Below are positions 62,169-64,000 of a stretch of 64,000 bases of DNA, one piece after another. This DNA is from CAZOWW01 sp964583765 (GTDB lineage Bacteria; Actinomycetota; Actinomycetes; Actinomycetales; Kineosporiaceae). Position 1 is the stretch's first letter. Every line of letters starts with the position of its first letter. The translations under genes were made by a program, and so were the position numbers. Location: NCBI GenBank assembly GCA_964583765.1, contig CAZOWW010000004.1:28152-92151 (forward strand). Direction: 5' to 3'. The notes under the pieces were generated by a model that did no database searches, was not told the DNA's origin, and saw only the letters and a program-made list of their open reading frames with translations.

Positions 62169-63880
62169 ACACTGCGACCGGGAGCCCCGAGGGGTCCACC
62201 GCAGAGGTGGGTCTCGACGTCGCCAGCCTGAGGCTGATGCTGGAGGCGTTGGAGGACTACGTCACGGCATCGCTCACGCCCCAGCGGCAGCTGGATCTCG
62301 ACCACGAGGACCTCTGCCCCGAGGACATCGTGCGCGGCATGTGCGGTGACGACCTGGGCGTGCAGCTCGCCTTCATCCCCGAGGCGTTCGGTGGCATGGG
62401 CGGCGGAGCCCTGGACAGCCTCCGCATCTGCGAACTCATGTCCCGTCTGGACCCCGGCCTGGGCACCGCGGTGTTCGCCAGCTTCCTCGGCAGCCACCCG
62501 ATCATGGTGGGCGGGACGCTGGAGCAGAAGCAGGAGTGGATCGGCCGGATGGCCTCGGAGGGCATCCTCTTCGCCTACGGTGCCACCGAGCCCGACGCGG
62601 GGAGCAGCCTCGGTGCCCTGACCACCACCGCCACCCCGGTGGAGAAGGACGGCCAGATCGTCGGCTACCGCCTGAACGGCAAGAAGCAGTGGATCAGCAA
62701 CGGGTCCATCGCCGACGCCTACACGGTGCTGGCCGCCACGGCAGCCGGGCCGACCTGGTTCATCGTCGAGAAGGGCGCTGAGGGCTTCTCCTCGGCGACC
62801 CCCGAGGAGAAGCACGGGATTCGGCTCTCGAACACGGCCGCGCTCTTCCTGGACGACGTGTACGTGCCGGTGGAGCGCCTGGTCGGGGGTGTGGAAGGCC
62901 AAGGGATGGACCAGGCCCAGGAGGTCTTCGGCTACACCCGGCTGATGGTCGCCGCCTTCGGGCTCGGCGGTGGTTCGGACGCTCTCGAGCGTGCGATCAC
63001 GTTCTCCAAGAACCGTATGCAGGGCAGCGTGCCGCTCGCCCGGAAGCAGGGCTACACCCACAAGTTCATCGTGCCGCACGCCGTCGCGCTCGAAGCCGCC
63101 CGCGCGCTCAGCGAGGAGGTCGCCACCCGATTCGATGCCGGGGACGACCTCGGGGACCTGTACACCGCGAGTGCCGTCGCGAAGTACATGGCCACGGAGG
63201 CGGGGAACGCCGCGGCGGACGCCGCGATCCAGGCGCACGGAGGCTACGGCTACACCAGGCCGTACCTGGTCGAGAAGATCAAGCGGGACCTGCGCGTCAC
63301 CACGATCTACGAGGGCACCTCGGAGGTCATGCAGATGACGATCGTGGGCAGCCGGTGGCAGCAGCACCTGCGCACGAAGGGCGAGTACTACCGCCAGGTG
63401 GCACGGGACCTGGACGCCCTGCACATCCGGTACCCCGAGGTCGGGGCCGGAGCGGCCGCGCTGGGCGCGCAGTGCCTCGCCGTCATGATGGATGCCTTCC
63501 GGGTGGCCAAGCTGACCCGCAACCAGCACCTGATGTTCCAGCTCGGCGACCTGATCGCCAACCTGGAGACCGCGGCGAGCTTCTCCCGCAAGGCTGCCGC
63601 CGCCGCGGACGGCAGGCTGTCCCCGAAGGTGGAGACCCGGTTCGACGCCAAGGGGTTGGCCGCAATGAGCCGGGTGTTCGCCCGCTCCGCCGCCCTGATG
63701 TGTGCCCAGGGTGCCCAGCGGTGGCTGGTCGGCGGCGTCCCGGTGAGCGACGATGCCACCGGATCAGGCTCGCCGATCGACGGTCTGCTCGAGCAACTGC
63801 CCGTGACGGCGGTCCGGGCGGCTCAGGCCGGGTTGCTGGGTGACCTCGACACCATCGCGGACATCATCTACGACCGCTGA
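62165..63880 (+). CDS. Acyl-CoA dehydrogenase
   Basis: FAD enzyme making the 2,3-double bond in an acyl-CoA and reducing ETF. 571 residues, longer than the ~390 of short/medium-chain forms. FAD/substrate blocks are FAYGATEPDAGSSLGAL, GKKQWISNG, HGGYGYTRPYLVEKIKRD and VTTIYEGTSEVMQ, where E383 is in the place of the catalytic Glu. An extra ~170-residue helical C-terminal region follows, as in larger FadE-type enzymes. GTG 62165 overlaps the etfD stop (GTGA), so dehydrogenase, ETF and EtfD are likely co-expressed. Chain-length preference unknown. Only 120 bp follow it in the window. Confidence 0.94.
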   Translation: MNTATGSPEGSTAEVGLDVASLRLMLEALEDYVTASLTPQRQLDLDHEDLCPEDIVRGMCGDDLGVQLAFIPEAFGGMGGGALDSLRICELMSRLDPGLGTAVFASFLGSHPIMVGGTLEQKQEWIGRMASEGILFAYGATEPDAGSSLGALTTTATPVEKDGQIVGYRLNGKKQWISNGSIADAYTVLAATAAGPTWFIVEKGAEGFSSATPEEKHGIRLSNTAALFLDDVYVPVERLVGGVEGQGMDQAQEVFGYTRLMVAAFGLGGGSDALERAITFSKNRMQGSVPLARKQGYTHKFIVPHAVALEAARALSEEVATRFDAGDDLGDLYTASAVAKYMATEAGNAAADAAIQAHGGYGYTRPYLVEKIKRDLRVTTIYEGTSEVMQMTIVGSRWQQHLRTKGEYYRQVARDLDALHIRYPEVGAGAAALGAQCLAVMMDAFRVAKLTRNQHLMFQLGDLIANLETAASFSRKAAAAADGRLSPKVETRFDAKGLAAMSRVFARSAALMCAQGAQRWLVGGVPVSDDATGSGSPIDGLLEQLPVTAVRAAQAGLLGDLDTIADIIYDR

Positions 63881-64000
63881 TCTGCTGGAACTGGCGACCG
63901 CCGACGCGACGGGCCGAAGATCGGTCCGGACGTCTGCGGTCCTGCGGCGGCGAGCGTTGCGGGAGCCGCCGGCGCCGGCTGCCCCCGCATCGCTCTGTTG

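Overview
The window is high-GC actinobacterial chromosome (Actinomycetota). GTG starts are frequent, many starts overlap the previous stop as GTGA/ATGA, and the housekeeping backbone prs-rplY-pth // mfd-surA-like-mazG // eno-ftsB/divIC-DUF501-ppx follows an order I know from mycobacteria and other actinobacteria. No genus can be named from the sequence alone. Two assembly gaps are present: 100 N inside the large TPR-like gene (15037-15136) and 10 N inside the NDH-2-like gene (55676-55685).

Layout. 1-2341: 3' part of prs, rplY and pth, closed by a 17-bp hairpin. 2836-25748: a Wzx/Wzy-type exopolysaccharide (EPS) locus. It holds an initiating glycosyl-phosphate transferase (2836), a sulfate-activation set cysQ-cysD-cysN (4533-7518), a secreted parallel beta-helix protein (7586, minus), a flippase (10124), a membrane-anchored protein, GT4 glycosyltransferases (12889, 19271 and 20690), a large unrecognised membrane/TPR-like protein (14352), a Wzz-like co-polymerase (18309), a Wzy/ligase-like protein (22012), a small zinc-site membrane protein and a SAM methyltransferase. 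25937-33233 (minus): a beta-helix protein followed in transcription order by a giant propeller-like/FnIII/LamG/5xPKD protein. 34041-41862: mfd, a SurA-N lipoprotein, a GH10-CBM2 xylanase with a visible promoter and operator-like repeat, and mazG. 41985-48654: a DUF885 hydrolase and a second copy of the beta-helix + propeller/LamG/PKD pair, now on the plus strand. 49015-50228: an overlapping CDP-alcohol phosphotransferase/cytidylyltransferase pair. 50318-56453: eno, ftsB-like, DUF501, ppx, a lipoprotein and NDH-2. 56666: a tRNA with UAA anticodon, then about 1.4 kb of gene-poor sequence. 58124-63880: an etfB-etfA-etfD-acyl-CoA dehydrogenase unit that feeds electrons from acyl-CoA oxidation to the quinone pool.

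How it fits together. The EPS genes supply initiation, assembly, flipping, polymerisation and chain-length control of a surface polysaccharide. The sulfate-activation genes lie inside that locus. Three paralogous secreted beta-helix proteins and two paralogous propeller/LamG/PKD proteins surround or follow it. I infer that these act on, or attach to, extracellular polysaccharide.

The most unusual observations are: (i) a two-gene secreted module (beta-helix protein then propeller/LamG/PKD protein) present twice on opposite strands, whose members share an extra ~200-residue domain in one copy; (ii) the only in-frame TTA leucine codon I noticed in the window, at codon 5 of one of these surface proteins, with a UAA-anticodon tRNA about 10.7 kb away that lacks the long variable arm expected of tRNA-Leu; (iii) a 31-kb EPS/surface block interrupting the usual pth-mfd neighbourhood, with a direct repeat at one edge and a 23-bp tandem repeat at the other.
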